Positions 9,090 to 17,415 of a DNA stretch of 64,000 nucleotides are shown here, piece by piece. Made by a program: the position numbers and the translations under genes. The notes below the pieces were generated by a model, which was not told the DNA's origin, searched no databases, and saw nothing but the letters and a program-made list of their open reading frames with translations. Source of the DNA: Bin95 sp965220855. GTDB taxonomy: Bacteria; Pseudomonadota; Alphaproteobacteria; Bin95. Numbering within the stretch: the first letter of the stretch is position 1; each line of letters starts with the position of its first letter. Location: assembly GCA_965220855.1 (NCBI GenBank), contig CBDCQY010000001.1, positions 1,984,001 to 2,048,000 on the forward strand, in the 5' to 3' direction.

Positions 9090-9734
9090 ATGATTTGCTC
9101 GATACAGCGAGGCGCGGGCCCGGTCGTCGCGGCGCTGATCCTCTTCGGCGCGGCGGCCGCCCAGGCCGAGACGACATGCGCCGAAGGCAAACGGATCGCC
9201 CACAGCAGCGCCAGTTGCCTGGAGGCGAGCTGGACGAATACGAGGCTGCTCAACGGCCACTACCGCATCACCTACACAGTCGCCGTGGAACAGGATTGCA
9301 GGGAAGCCTGGCCCAGCATCACGGTCCGTCTTGCGAAAAGCGACGGCGGGAACATAACGCACAAGCTCGGATACAGCGCCGACAAGACCCTGACCAAAAC
9401 GATCGGCGAGTCCGCCGGCAGGGTGACGGGCGCCTATTGCTGCTCGGATGCGTCCGACATCTGCAACCTGTCGGAAATCAGCGACGAGTCCTGCGCCGCC
9501 GAATTCGCCGCCAGCCCGGCGAACGATAGCTGCGAGGCCCTGTCCATCGCCGAGACCGACGATCATTGGTGCGAGATCGAGGCTTACTGCGATGGCTTTC
9601 TGGAAACCCAGCCGGAGGGCACCAGCGAGAAGGACGCCAAGGAGAAGGTAAAGGAAAGAGTGACCCGCTTTGGCGATGTCGGACGGCTGGAGAACGATGG
9701 CGGACGGCTGAAGCTTCCTCGCGGCGGCGGGTGA
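9090..9734 (+). CDS. secreted cysteine-rich protein, divergent paralogue of the 61740/62555 pair
   Basis: A 214-residue protein with a clear signal peptide (hydrophobic VVAALILFGAAAAQA, cleavage predicted before ETTC). The mature part has ten cysteines in the same order as the first ten of the twelve in the tandem proteins at 61740 and 62555. The shared core is a CC pair, then DICNLSE, a single C, a phenylalanine, SPA, and further single cysteines. It lacks the two C-terminal cysteines and instead ends in a charged tail (EKDAKEKVKERV). The start has a CAGGGGAAG ribosome site. It is presumably periplasmic or extracellular and disulfide-rich. No known family was recognised and no function is claimed. 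Confidence 0.75.
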   Translation: MICSIQRGAGPVVAALILFGAAAAQAETTCAEGKRIAHSSASCLEASWTNTRLLNGHYRITYTVAVEQDCREAWPSITVRLAKSDGGNITHKLGYSADKTLTKTIGESAGRVTGAYCCSDASDICNLSEISDESCAAEFAASPANDSCEALSIAETDDHWCEIEAYCDGFLETQPEGTSEKDAKEKVKERVTRFGDVGRLENDGGRLKLPRGGG

Positions 9735-9766
9735 GCGCTTCGACCGTTCGCGAATGCCGATAGCAA

Positions 9767-9796
9767 AACCCCTCTCCCCGGCGGGGGAGAGGGGTT
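9767..9796. terminator. bidirectional hairpin terminator between the cysteine-rich gene and glnA
   Basis: A perfect 13-bp stem (9767-9779 with 9784-9796, arm AACCCCTCTCCCC) closes a 4-base loop. On the minus strand the stem is followed by a TTTT run, the form expected of an intrinsic terminator for glnA. On the plus strand it is followed by TTCGCTTT and may also stop transcripts from 9090-9734. Confidence 0.8.
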
Positions 9797-9820
9797 CGCT
9801 TTACGGCGCTCTGCGCCGGA

Positions 9821-11242
9821 TCAGACGCTGTAATACATCTTGAACTCGATCGGATGCGGGGTGTGCTCGAAAGCGTACACCTCGTTCCACTTGAGATCGA
9901 GATAGCCGTCGATCAGGTCGTCGGAGAACACATCGCCCCGCGTCAGGAAGGCGCGGTCGGCGTCGAGACTGTCGAGCGCCTCGCGCAGCGAGCCGCAGAC
10001 CGTCGGCACGCCCTCCAGCTCCTCCGGCGGCAGGTCGTAGAGGTTCTTGTCCATCGGCTCGCCCGGATGGATGCGGTTGAGCACCCCGTCGATGCCGGCC
10101 ATCAGCATGGCCGAGAAGGCGAGATAGGGGTTCGCGCCCGGATCCGGGAAGCGCACCTCGACCCGCTTGCCATTCGGGCTCGCCACATAGGGGATGCGGC
10201 AGGAGGCCGAGCGGTTGCGGCTGGAATAGGCCAGCAGCACCGGCGCCTCGAAGCCGGGGATCAGCCGCTTGTAGGAGTTGGTGAGCGGGTTGGAGAAGGC
10301 GTTGATCGCCTTGGCGTGCTTGATGATGCCGCCGATATAGTGCAGCGCGAACTCCGAGAGGTCGGCATAGCCATGGCCGGCGAACAGCGGCTGGCCGTCC
10401 TTCCAGACCGACTGGTGCGTGTGCATGCCGGAGCCGTTGTCGCCGATGATCGGCTTCGGCATGAAGGTCGCGGTCTTGCCGTAGCTGTGCGCCACCATGT
10501 GGGTGACATATTTGTAGATCTGCATGGCGTCGGCGGAGCGCACCAGCGTGTCGAACTTCAGGCCCAGCTCATGCTGCGAGGGCGCCACCTCATGGTGGTG
10601 CTTCTCCATGTCGAGGCCCATCTCGACCATGGTCGAGACCATCTCGGCGCGCATGTCCTGGCCGCTGTCCACCGGCGCCACCGGGAAATAGCCGCCCTTG
10701 ACGTCCGGCCGGTGTCCGGGATTGCCTTCCTCGAACTTGGAGCCGAAATTGTAGGGGCCTTCCGCGCTGTCGAGCATGTAGAAGGTCTTGTTCATCGTGA
10801 CGTCGAAGCGCACATCGTCGAAGACGAAGAACTCCGCTTCCGGCCCGAAATAGGCCGTATCGCCGATGCCGGCCTCCTGGATATAGGCCTCGGCCTTCTT
10901 GGCGACCGAGCGCGGATCGCGATCGTAGGGCATGCCGGTGGAGGGCTCATGGATGTCGCAGAACAGCACCATGGTGTTCTCGGCCATGAAGGGGTCCATG
11001 ACCGCCGTCGCCGGGTCCGGCATCAGGATCATGTCGGACTCGTTGATGTCCTTCCAGCCGGCGATCGAGGAGCCGTCGAAGAAGAACCCATCGACGAACA
11101 CGTCCTCGTCCATGGTGGTGACATACTGGGCCGTGTGCTGCCATTTGCCGCGCGGGTCGGTGAAGCGCAGGTCCACATGGCGGACATCGTTGTCCTTGAT
11201 CGCCCGGAGCACGTCCTCGGGCGTCTTGCAGTTCAGCGACAT
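9821..11242 (-). CDS. glnA: glutamine synthetase type I
   Basis: A 473-residue GS-I subunit that makes glutamine from glutamate, ammonia and ATP as a cytoplasmic dodecamer. Visible signatures are DGSSIAGWKDINESDM near residue 57, the metal/ATP motif KPIIGDNGSGMHTHQS, the glutamate-binding NRSASCRIP, and the regulatory tyrosine in MDKNLYDLP (Y402), the AMP-attachment site in the enteric enzyme. It lies 27 bases downstream of glnB, so the pair forms the glnBA operon seen in many alphaproteobacteria, where expression responds to nitrogen through NtrC. A strong terminator follows. Confidence 0.98.
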   Translation of the reverse strand: MSLNCKTPEDVLRAIKDNDVRHVDLRFTDPRGKWQHTAQYVTTMDEDVFVDGFFFDGSSIAGWKDINESDMILMPDPATAVMDPFMAENTMVLFCDIHEPSTGMPYDRDPRSVAKKAEAYIQEAGIGDTAYFGPEAEFFVFDDVRFDVTMNKTFYMLDSAEGPYNFGSKFEEGNPGHRPDVKGGYFPVAPVDSGQDMRAEMVSTMVEMGLDMEKHHHEVAPSQHELGLKFDTLVRSADAMQIYKYVTHMVAHSYGKTATFMPKPIIGDNGSGMHTHQSVWKDGQPLFAGHGYADLSEFALHYIGGIIKHAKAINAFSNPLTNSYKRLIPGFEAPVLLAYSSRNRSASCRIPYVASPNGKRVEVRFPDPGANPYLAFSAMLMAGIDGVLNRIHPGEPMDKNLYDLPPEELEGVPTVCGSLREALDSLDADRAFLTRGDVFSDDLIDGYLDLKWNEVYAFEHTPHPIEFKMYYSV

Positions 11243-11269
11243 GAGATTAGGGCTCCCTCTCCCTCGTGT

Positions 11270-11608
11270 TCAGATGGCGTCCGCGCCGGTCTCTCCGGTG
11301 CGGATGCGGATCGCTTCCTCGATGCTGTAAACGAAGATCTTGCCGTCGCCGATGCGCGCCGTATTGGCCGCCTGCTGGATCGCCTCCACGGCGCGCTCCA
11401 GCATGGCGTCTTCCACGACGACCTCGATCTTCACCTTCGGCAGGAAATCGACCACATATTCGGCTCCGCGATAGAGTTCCGTGTGGCCTTTCTGCCGCCC
11501 GAAACCCTTGGCCTCCAGCATGGTGATGCCCTTGATGCCGATTTCGTGCAGCGCGTCCTTCACCTCATCGAGCTTGAAGGGTTTGATGATCGCCTCGATC
11601 TTCTTCAT
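11270..11608 (-). CDS. glnB: nitrogen regulatory protein PII
   Basis: A 112-residue PII signal transducer. It starts MKKIEAIIKPFKLDEVKDAL and has the T-loop with uridylylation tyrosine Y51 (YRGAEYVVDF) and the C-terminal IRTGETGADAI that helps bind ATP/ADP. Two in-frame ATGs exist. I prefer the inner one at 11608 because AGG sits six bases upstream of it and because it gives the canonical 112 residues; the outer one (11614) abuts its ribosome site. PII senses 2-oxoglutarate and ATP/ADP and controls glutamine synthetase adenylylation and NtrB. It is first in the glnBA operon, behind a sigma-54 promoter match at 11651-11666. Confidence 0.97.
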   Translation of the reverse strand: MKKIEAIIKPFKLDEVKDALHEIGIKGITMLEAKGFGRQKGHTELYRGAEYVVDFLPKVKIEVVVEDAMLERAVEAIQQAANTARIGDGKIFVYSIEEAIRIRTGETGADAI

Positions 11609-11650
11609 TGCCATCCTGCCGGTGTTCGACGCCTTGCCGTCCTGTTGGCA

Positions 11651-11666
11651 AGCATGTCTCGTGCCA
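11651..11666 (-). promoter_or_regulatory. sigma-54 (RpoN) promoter of glnB
   Basis: Read on the minus strand, the site is TGGCACGAGACATGCT. It matches the -24/-12 consensus TGGCACG-N4-TTGC with one mismatch, and the GG and GC dinucleotides are separated by the required 10 bases. Transcription would start near 11640, giving a leader of about 30 bases before glnB. This fits known NtrC-controlled glnB promoters of Azospirillum and Rhodospirillum. I could not assign NtrC boxes upstream with confidence. Confidence 0.7.
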
Positions 11667-11784
11667 TCGGGTTGTCCGTCAATTTTCCTTTGAAGTCAAC
11701 GCCTTGCGTCGAAGCGTCGCCTTCGCTTGCACAAAGTTGAGCCACAAGCGCAATCTTTGAGCAAGAGGGATGCCGAATATGCGC

Positions 11785-12948
11785 TCACAGGATCGGACGG
11801 ATGCGCTCGACCGCGCGCTCGATATCCTCCTGGCTTGCGGCGTAGGAGAAGCGCACGAAGCCCTCGCCATGGCCGCCGAAGCTGGTGCCGGCGACGGTCG
11901 CCACGCCCGCCTCCTCCAGCATCCGGCCCTGCAGTTCGCGCGCGCTCATGCCGGTGCCCTCGATATTGGGGAAGACATAGAACGCCCCGCCGGGATCGAC
12001 GCAGCGAAAGCCGGGCAGCTGGTTGAGCGCCTGCACGATGACGCGCCGCCGGGCGTCGAACGCCTCGCGCATGGTCTCCACCGCGTCCTGCGGCCCCTCC
12101 AGCGCGGCGATGCCGGCATATTGCGTGGCGGCGTTGACGCAGGAATGGCAGTTGACCGCGAGCCGCTCCGCCAGCGGAAACAGCGCTTTCGGCCAGACCG
12201 AGTAGCCCAGCCGCCAGCCGGTCATCGCATAGGTCTTGCTCCAGCCGTCCAGCAGGATGGTGCGCTCGCGCAGATGCTCGTAGCCCAGGAGCGAGACATG
12301 CTCGCGGCCCTCATAGAGCAGGCGGCTGTAGATCTCGTCGGAGAGGATGGCGACGTGGGGGTGGCGCTCCAGCCCGGCCGCCAGCTTGTCGAGCTCTTCC
12401 CGGGGCGCGATGCCGCCGGTCGGGTTGGCGGGGCTGTTCAGGATCAGCAGGCGGGTGGCGGGGCCGATCTGCTCCAGCACCTCGTCGGCGGAAAAGGCGA
12501 AGCCGGTTTCCTCGTGCAGCGCCATCGGCACCGCCGTCGCGCCGCTATATTCGATCATCGACTCGTAGATCGGGAAGCCCGGATTGGGATAGACGATCTC
12601 CGCCCCCGGCTCGCCGAACATCATGATGGCGAAGAACATGGTGGGCTTGCCGCCCGGCATGATCATCACCAGGTCGGGGTCGATCTCGACGCCCCGGCGA
12701 AGCGCGATGTCCGCCGCGACCGCCTGGCGCAGCGCGGGGATGCCGTTGGCCGGCGTATAGCCGTGATGGCCGTCGCGGAGCGCCTGCGCCGCCGCTTCGA
12801 CGATATGGGGCGGGGTCTTGAAGTCCGGCTGGCCGATGCCGAGATTGACGATGTCGCGGCCCTCGGCCTGGAGGCGGGCCGCGCGCGCCAGCACCTCGAA
12901 GGCGGTCTCGGTGCCGAGACGGGCAAGATTGTCGGCAAGACGCAGCAT
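11785..12948 (-). CDS. class I/II PLP-dependent aminotransferase
   Basis: A 387-residue fold-type I aminotransferase close to the aspartate/LL-diaminopimelate type. PLP-binding features are present: N175 in NSPANPTGG, D204 in SDEIY, the Schiff-base lysine K238 in GWSKTYAMTGWRLGY, and a C-terminal arginine in FVRFSYA for the substrate carboxylate. The ATG at 12948 is chosen from family length; the frame is open further upstream but would run into the tRNA gene. The gene faces away from tRNA-His. The amino-acid substrate is not determined. Confidence 0.9.
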   Translation of the reverse strand: MLRLADNLARLGTETAFEVLARAARLQAEGRDIVNLGIGQPDFKTPPHIVEAAAQALRDGHHGYTPANGIPALRQAVAADIALRRGVEIDPDLVMIMPGGKPTMFFAIMMFGEPGAEIVYPNPGFPIYESMIEYSGATAVPMALHEETGFAFSADEVLEQIGPATRLLILNSPANPTGGIAPREELDKLAAGLERHPHVAILSDEIYSRLLYEGREHVSLLGYEHLRERTILLDGWSKTYAMTGWRLGYSVWPKALFPLAERLAVNCHSCVNAATQYAGIAALEGPQDAVETMREAFDARRRVIVQALNQLPGFRCVDPGGAFYVFPNIEGTGMSARELQGRMLEEAGVATVAGTSFGGHGEGFVRFSYAASQEDIERAVERIRPIL

Positions 12949-13074
12949 GGCGGCCGGTTTCCTGTCGCGCTGATGACGCCCGACTATGGCCAAAACCGAA
13001 ATCCGCCGCAATGGCTTGACCCGGCGGGCCGTTGCGGCGTAGATGCGGGGCAGTCCTTGCGGGGCTTTCCGCGC

Positions 13075-13152
13075 GGTGCCCATAGCTCAGTCGGTTAGAG
13101 CGCCTGGTTGTGGTCCAGGAGGTCGCCGGTTCAAATCCGGCTGGGCACCCCA
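13075..13152 (+). tRNA. tRNA-His (GTG anticodon)
   Basis: The acceptor stem GTGCCCA (13076-13082) pairs fully with TGGGCAC (13142-13148). An extra G at 13075 opposite C at 13149 is the G-1:C73 pair that marks histidine tRNA. The anticodon loop is TTGTGGT within a CCTGG/CCAGG stem, the T arm contains GGTTCAAATCC, and CCA is encoded at 13150-13152. No integrated element is seen at its 3' end. Confidence 0.97.
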
Positions 13153-13182
13153 TGCCCTGTCTTCGGCGGGGAGTGGATGCGC

Positions 13183-13866
13183 ATGACGGAAGGCGCGCGG
13201 CGGCGAACGCCGATCCGCGACGCCGCGACTCTCATCATCCTGCGCCGCGAGACGGCCGAAGTGGTGATGGGCGAGCGGTCGCGCGGGCATGTCTTCTATC
13301 CCGAGCACTATGTCTTTCCGGGCGGCCGGGTCGATCCGGGCGATGGCGACGCGCCGGCCGCGCGGGGCTTGCGCCCGGAGGTCGAGGCGCGGCTGCGCTC
13401 GGCCGCGACCGGCCGGCGGGCCCGCGCGCTCGCCATGGCGGCGGTGCGCGAGACCTTCGAGGAGGCCGGGCTGATCCTGGGCGAGCCGCATGAGGGCCCA
13501 CCGCCCGCGCGCCTCTCGGAGGGGTGGCGGGCCTTCTACGAGACCGGCCGCGCGCCGGCGCTCGACAAGCTCACCTACATCCACCGCGCCGTGACGCCGC
13601 CCGGCCGGCCGCGCCGCTTCAACGCGCGCTTCTTCATCGTCGATGCCGAGCATGTGCAGGGCGATCTCGACGAAGGCTCGGGCGAGCTGCTGAAGCTGCA
13701 CTGGGTGCGCCTGGCGGATGCGCAGCGTCTCCGCCTGCGCCCGATCACGGCGATGGTGCTGAAGGAGATCGAGGCCCGGCTGGAGGCCGGCCGCCTGCAT
13801 GACATGAGCCGCCCGGTGCCGGTGGTGAAGACCCGCTACAACCGGCGCGTCATCGAGTGGGACTGA
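13183..13866 (+). CDS. Nudix hydrolase, NUDT19-like
   Basis: A 227-residue Nudix protein. The box reads FPGG (about 45-48) and then, after an insertion of about 40 residues rich in arginine and alanine, RETFEEAGL (89-97). The catalytic arginine and the EE pair are present. The long insert between the glycine and the RE-EE helix is typical of NUDT19/CoA-diphosphatase-like proteins, so CoA derivatives are a possible substrate. An ATG six bases upstream (13177) is also possible, but the GGGGAG site spaces better with 13183. It is the first gene of a run with nnr, malonyl-CoA decarboxylase and tpiA. Confidence 0.85.
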   Translation: MTEGARRRTPIRDAATLIILRRETAEVVMGERSRGHVFYPEHYVFPGGRVDPGDGDAPAARGLRPEVEARLRSAATGRRARALAMAAVRETFEEAGLILGEPHEGPPPARLSEGWRAFYETGRAPALDKLTYIHRAVTPPGRPRRFNARFFIVDAEHVQGDLDEGSGELLKLHWVRLADAQRLRLRPITAMVLKEIEARLEAGRLHDMSRPVPVVKTRYNRRVIEWD

Positions 13867-13877
13867 GAGGCGCGCCG

Positions 13878-15323
13878 ATGCGGGGACCCGGAGCGCTGCT
13901 GACGGTCGCCGAGATGGGGCGCGCCGACCGGCTGGCGATCGCCGGCGGGCGCTCCGGCTTCCAGCTGATGCAGGCCGCCGGCGCGGCGGTCGCCGAGGCG
14001 GTCCGGCGGCGCTGGAGTCCGCGCCCGCTGCTGGTGCTGGCGGGGCCGGGCAACAATGGCGGCGACGGCTTCGTGGCGGCCGAGCGCCTGCTGGCCGCCG
14101 GCTGGCCGGTGCGCGTGGCGCTGCTCGGCTCGCGGGAGGCGCTCGCCGGCGATGCGGCGCTGGCGGCCGCGGCCTGGACCGGGCCGGTCGAGCCGCTCGG
14201 GCCGGAGGCGCTCGGCGACGCCCGGATCGTCATCGACGCGCTGTTCGGCGCGGGGCTGGCGCGCCCGCTGTCGGGCGTCGCGGCGGCCGCGCTGGAGGCC
14301 GCGCAAGACCGCACGCTGGTCGCCGTCGATCTGCCGAGCGGCGTCGCCGGCGACAGCGGCCGGCTGCTGGGCGCCGCGCCCCGGGCCGCGCTCACGGTCA
14401 CCTTCTTCCGCCGCAAGCCGGGCCATCTGCTGCTGCCGGGCCGGCTGCATTGCGGCGAGGTGCTGGTGGCCGATATCGGCATTCCCGCGGCTGTGCTGGA
14501 CGAGATCGGCCCGTCCGCCGCCGAGAACGGCCCGGACCTGTGGACGCTGCCCCGGCCGACCGCCATGAGCCACAAATACACCCGCGGCCATGCGCTCATC
14601 TGGGGCGGGCTGGAGACCACCGGCGCGGCGCGGCTGGCGGCGCTGGGGGCGGCGCGCGCCGGGGCCGGCCTGGTGACGCTCGCCGTTCCGGAGGCCGCCC
14701 GGCCCATCTATGCCGCAACGCTCGCCGGCGCGCTGATCCGGCGGCGCGACGGCGCGGAGGGGTTTCGCGGCCTGCTGGCGGACGAGCGCCGCAATGCGGT
14801 GCTGATCGGGCCGGGCGCGGGGCTCGGCCGGGAAGTGTTGGACGCCGTGCGGGCGGCGGCCCGGCGTCCGGGCGCGCTGCTGCTGGACGCCGACGCGCTG
14901 ACGGCGCTCGCCGGCGAGGGGCTGCCGGCGGGCGGTCCCCGGCGGCTGCTGACGCCGCATGACGGGGAGTTCCAGCGGCTCTTCCCCGACATCGCCGGAG
15001 ACCGGCTGGCGCGGGCGCGGGCGGCGGCCGCCGCCAGCGGCTGGACCGTGCTGCTGAAGGGCGCCGACAGCGCGATCGCTGCGCCGGACGGTCGCGCGGC
15101 GATCTCGACCAACGCGCCGCCCTGGCTGGCGACGGCCGGCAGCGGCGATGTGCTGGCCGGCATGGCCACCGCCCTGATGGCGCAGGGGCTGGAGGCGTTC
15201 GAGGCCGGCGCGGCGGCGGTCTGGCTGCATAGCGAGGCGGCGAGCGCCTTCGGTCCGGGCTTGATCGCGGAGGATTTGCCGGACATGCTGCCGGCGGTGC
15301 TGAACCGGATCTGGACCGCATGA
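13878..15323 (+). CDS. nnr: bifunctional NAD(P)H-hydrate epimerase / ADP-dependent dehydratase
   Basis: A 481-residue fusion that repairs hydrated NADH and NADPH. The N-terminal epimerase domain (YjeF_N, about 1-210) has GPGNNGGDGFVAAERL and the aspartate region VIDALFGAGL. The C-terminal kinase-like dehydratase domain (about 225-481) has GPGAGLG, LLDADALTAL, LTPHDGEF and TAGSGDVLAGM. The ATG at 13878 is chosen for its GAGAGG site seven bases upstream. The last codons overlap the ATG of the next gene (ATGA). Confidence 0.95.
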   Translation: MRGPGALLTVAEMGRADRLAIAGGRSGFQLMQAAGAAVAEAVRRRWSPRPLLVLAGPGNNGGDGFVAAERLLAAGWPVRVALLGSREALAGDAALAAAAWTGPVEPLGPEALGDARIVIDALFGAGLARPLSGVAAAALEAAQDRTLVAVDLPSGVAGDSGRLLGAAPRAALTVTFFRRKPGHLLLPGRLHCGEVLVADIGIPAAVLDEIGPSAAENGPDLWTLPRPTAMSHKYTRGHALIWGGLETTGAARLAALGAARAGAGLVTLAVPEAARPIYAATLAGALIRRRDGAEGFRGLLADERRNAVLIGPGAGLGREVLDAVRAAARRPGALLLDADALTALAGEGLPAGGPRRLLTPHDGEFQRLFPDIAGDRLARARAAAAASGWTVLLKGADSAIAAPDGRAAISTNAPPWLATAGSGDVLAGMATALMAQGLEAFEAGAAAVWLHSEAASAFGPGLIAEDLPDMLPAVLNRIWTA

Positions 15324-16654
15324 CACCCCCCGACGGCGAGACCTCGACCCTGCTGGACCGCACGCTGGCGGGGCTGAAGGACCGGGTGCGCGGCCTGCTC
15401 GCCGGCGACGCGCTCGATCCCGATCCCGACCTGCCGAAGAGCGACGCCGAACGCATCCGCGAGCGGCTGCGGGACTGCCTGGCGGGCCGTGGCGGGGAGG
15501 TGTCGGCGCGGGCCCGCGCGGCCGATCTCTGCAAGGCCTATCTCCAGCTCTCGCCGACGGGGCGGAAACGCTATCTCTCCATCCTGGCGCGCGACTTCGA
15601 CCGCGACCCGGCGGCGGTGAGCCGGGCCGCCGAGGCGCTGGCGAAGGCGCCGCCGGAAGAGCGGCGGGCGGCCGAGACGGCGCTCCGCGAGGCGCTGCGC
15701 GCGCCGCGCGAGCGCCTGCTGCGCCAGTTCAACACGCTCTCCGGCGGGGTGAAGTTCCTGGTCGATCTGCGCATCGACCTGATGCGCTTCGCCCGCGAGG
15801 ACGAGGCGCTGGCGGGGCTGGAGTCGGACCTGAAGCGCCTGCTGACAAGCTGGTTCGATATCGGCTTCCTGGAGCTGCGCCGCATCGACTGGACCGCGCC
15901 GGCCGCCCTGCTGGAGAAGCTGATCGCCTATGAAGCGGTGCACGCCATCCGCAGCTGGGAGGATCTGAAGAACCGGCTCGATTCGGACCGGCGCTGCTAC
16001 GCCTTCTTCCATCCCAGCATGCCGGACGAGCCGCTGATCTTCGTCGAGGTGGCGCTGGTGGAGGGGCTGGCGGACAGCATCCATGCGCTGCTGGACGAGG
16101 AGGACCCGGTCGGGGACGCCGCCATGTCCGACACCGCCATCTTCTACTCCATCTCCAACGCGCAGCGCGGGCTGGCCGGCATCGGCTTCGGCGACTTCCT
16201 GATCAAGCGCGTGGTGGATGCGCTGGGCGCCGAACTGCCCAATCTGAAGACCTTCGCCACGCTCTCGCCGGTCCCCGGATTCCGGCGCTGGCTGGAGGCG
16301 AACCCGGACGACGCGGTAGCCGCCGCGCTCTCCGGCCCCGACTGGTGGCGGGACCCGGCGGCGGCCGAAGCCGCGCGGGGGCCGGTGCTGCGGGCCGTGG
16401 CGCGCTATCTCATCCGGGCAAGGCGTGGGAGCCGGGCGGCGGACCCGGTCGCGCATTTTCACCTCTCCAACGGCGCGCGCATGGAGCGGCTGAACTGGAT
16501 GGCGGATCTCTCCGAGAACGGGCGCGCGCAGTCCGCCGGCGTGATGATCAACTATCTCTACAAGCGCGACGCGATCGAGGCCAACCACGAGGCCTACAAG
16601 GGCGAGGGGCGCATCGCGGTGTCGTCGGCGGTCCGCGTGCTGGCGCGCAAGTGA
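15320..16654 (+). CDS. malonyl-CoA decarboxylase
   Basis: A 444-residue protein of the MCD family, which converts malonyl-CoA to acetyl-CoA and CO2. The N-terminal third is the helical oligomerisation domain. The GNAT-like catalytic domain contains HPSMPDEPLIFVEVAL, FYSISNAQRGLAGIGFGDFLIK (holding the conserved serine), TLSPVPGFRRWL, and HFHLSNGARMERLNW with the catalytic histidine. The start overlaps the nnr stop by four bases. No malonate transporter or malonyl-CoA synthetase is adjacent, so its role may be malonyl-CoA turnover rather than malonate growth. Confidence 0.93.
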   Translation: MTPPDGETSTLLDRTLAGLKDRVRGLLAGDALDPDPDLPKSDAERIRERLRDCLAGRGGEVSARARAADLCKAYLQLSPTGRKRYLSILARDFDRDPAAVSRAAEALAKAPPEERRAAETALREALRAPRERLLRQFNTLSGGVKFLVDLRIDLMRFAREDEALAGLESDLKRLLTSWFDIGFLELRRIDWTAPAALLEKLIAYEAVHAIRSWEDLKNRLDSDRRCYAFFHPSMPDEPLIFVEVALVEGLADSIHALLDEEDPVGDAAMSDTAIFYSISNAQRGLAGIGFGDFLIKRVVDALGAELPNLKTFATLSPVPGFRRWLEANPDDAVAAALSGPDWWRDPAAAEAARGPVLRAVARYLIRARRGSRAADPVAHFHLSNGARMERLNWMADLSENGRAQSAGVMINYLYKRDAIEANHEAYKGEGRIAVSSAVRVLARK

Positions 16655-16664
16655 GGCCGACGCC

Positions 16665-17402
<738 letters not shown>

Positions 17403-17415
17403 CGGCGCCTGCGGT

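Noticed and set aside
11720..11770. A second sigma-54-like site upstream of glnB (TGGCTCAACTTTGTGC on the minus strand).
   Set aside because: The GG and GC are 11 bases apart instead of 10 and the -24 element deviates, so it fails the spacing rule; the site at 11651-11666 fits better.
13075..13152. tRNA-His as an attachment site for an integrated element.
   Set aside because: No integrase and no repeat of the tRNA 3' end is seen nearby, and both flanks carry host-like genes.
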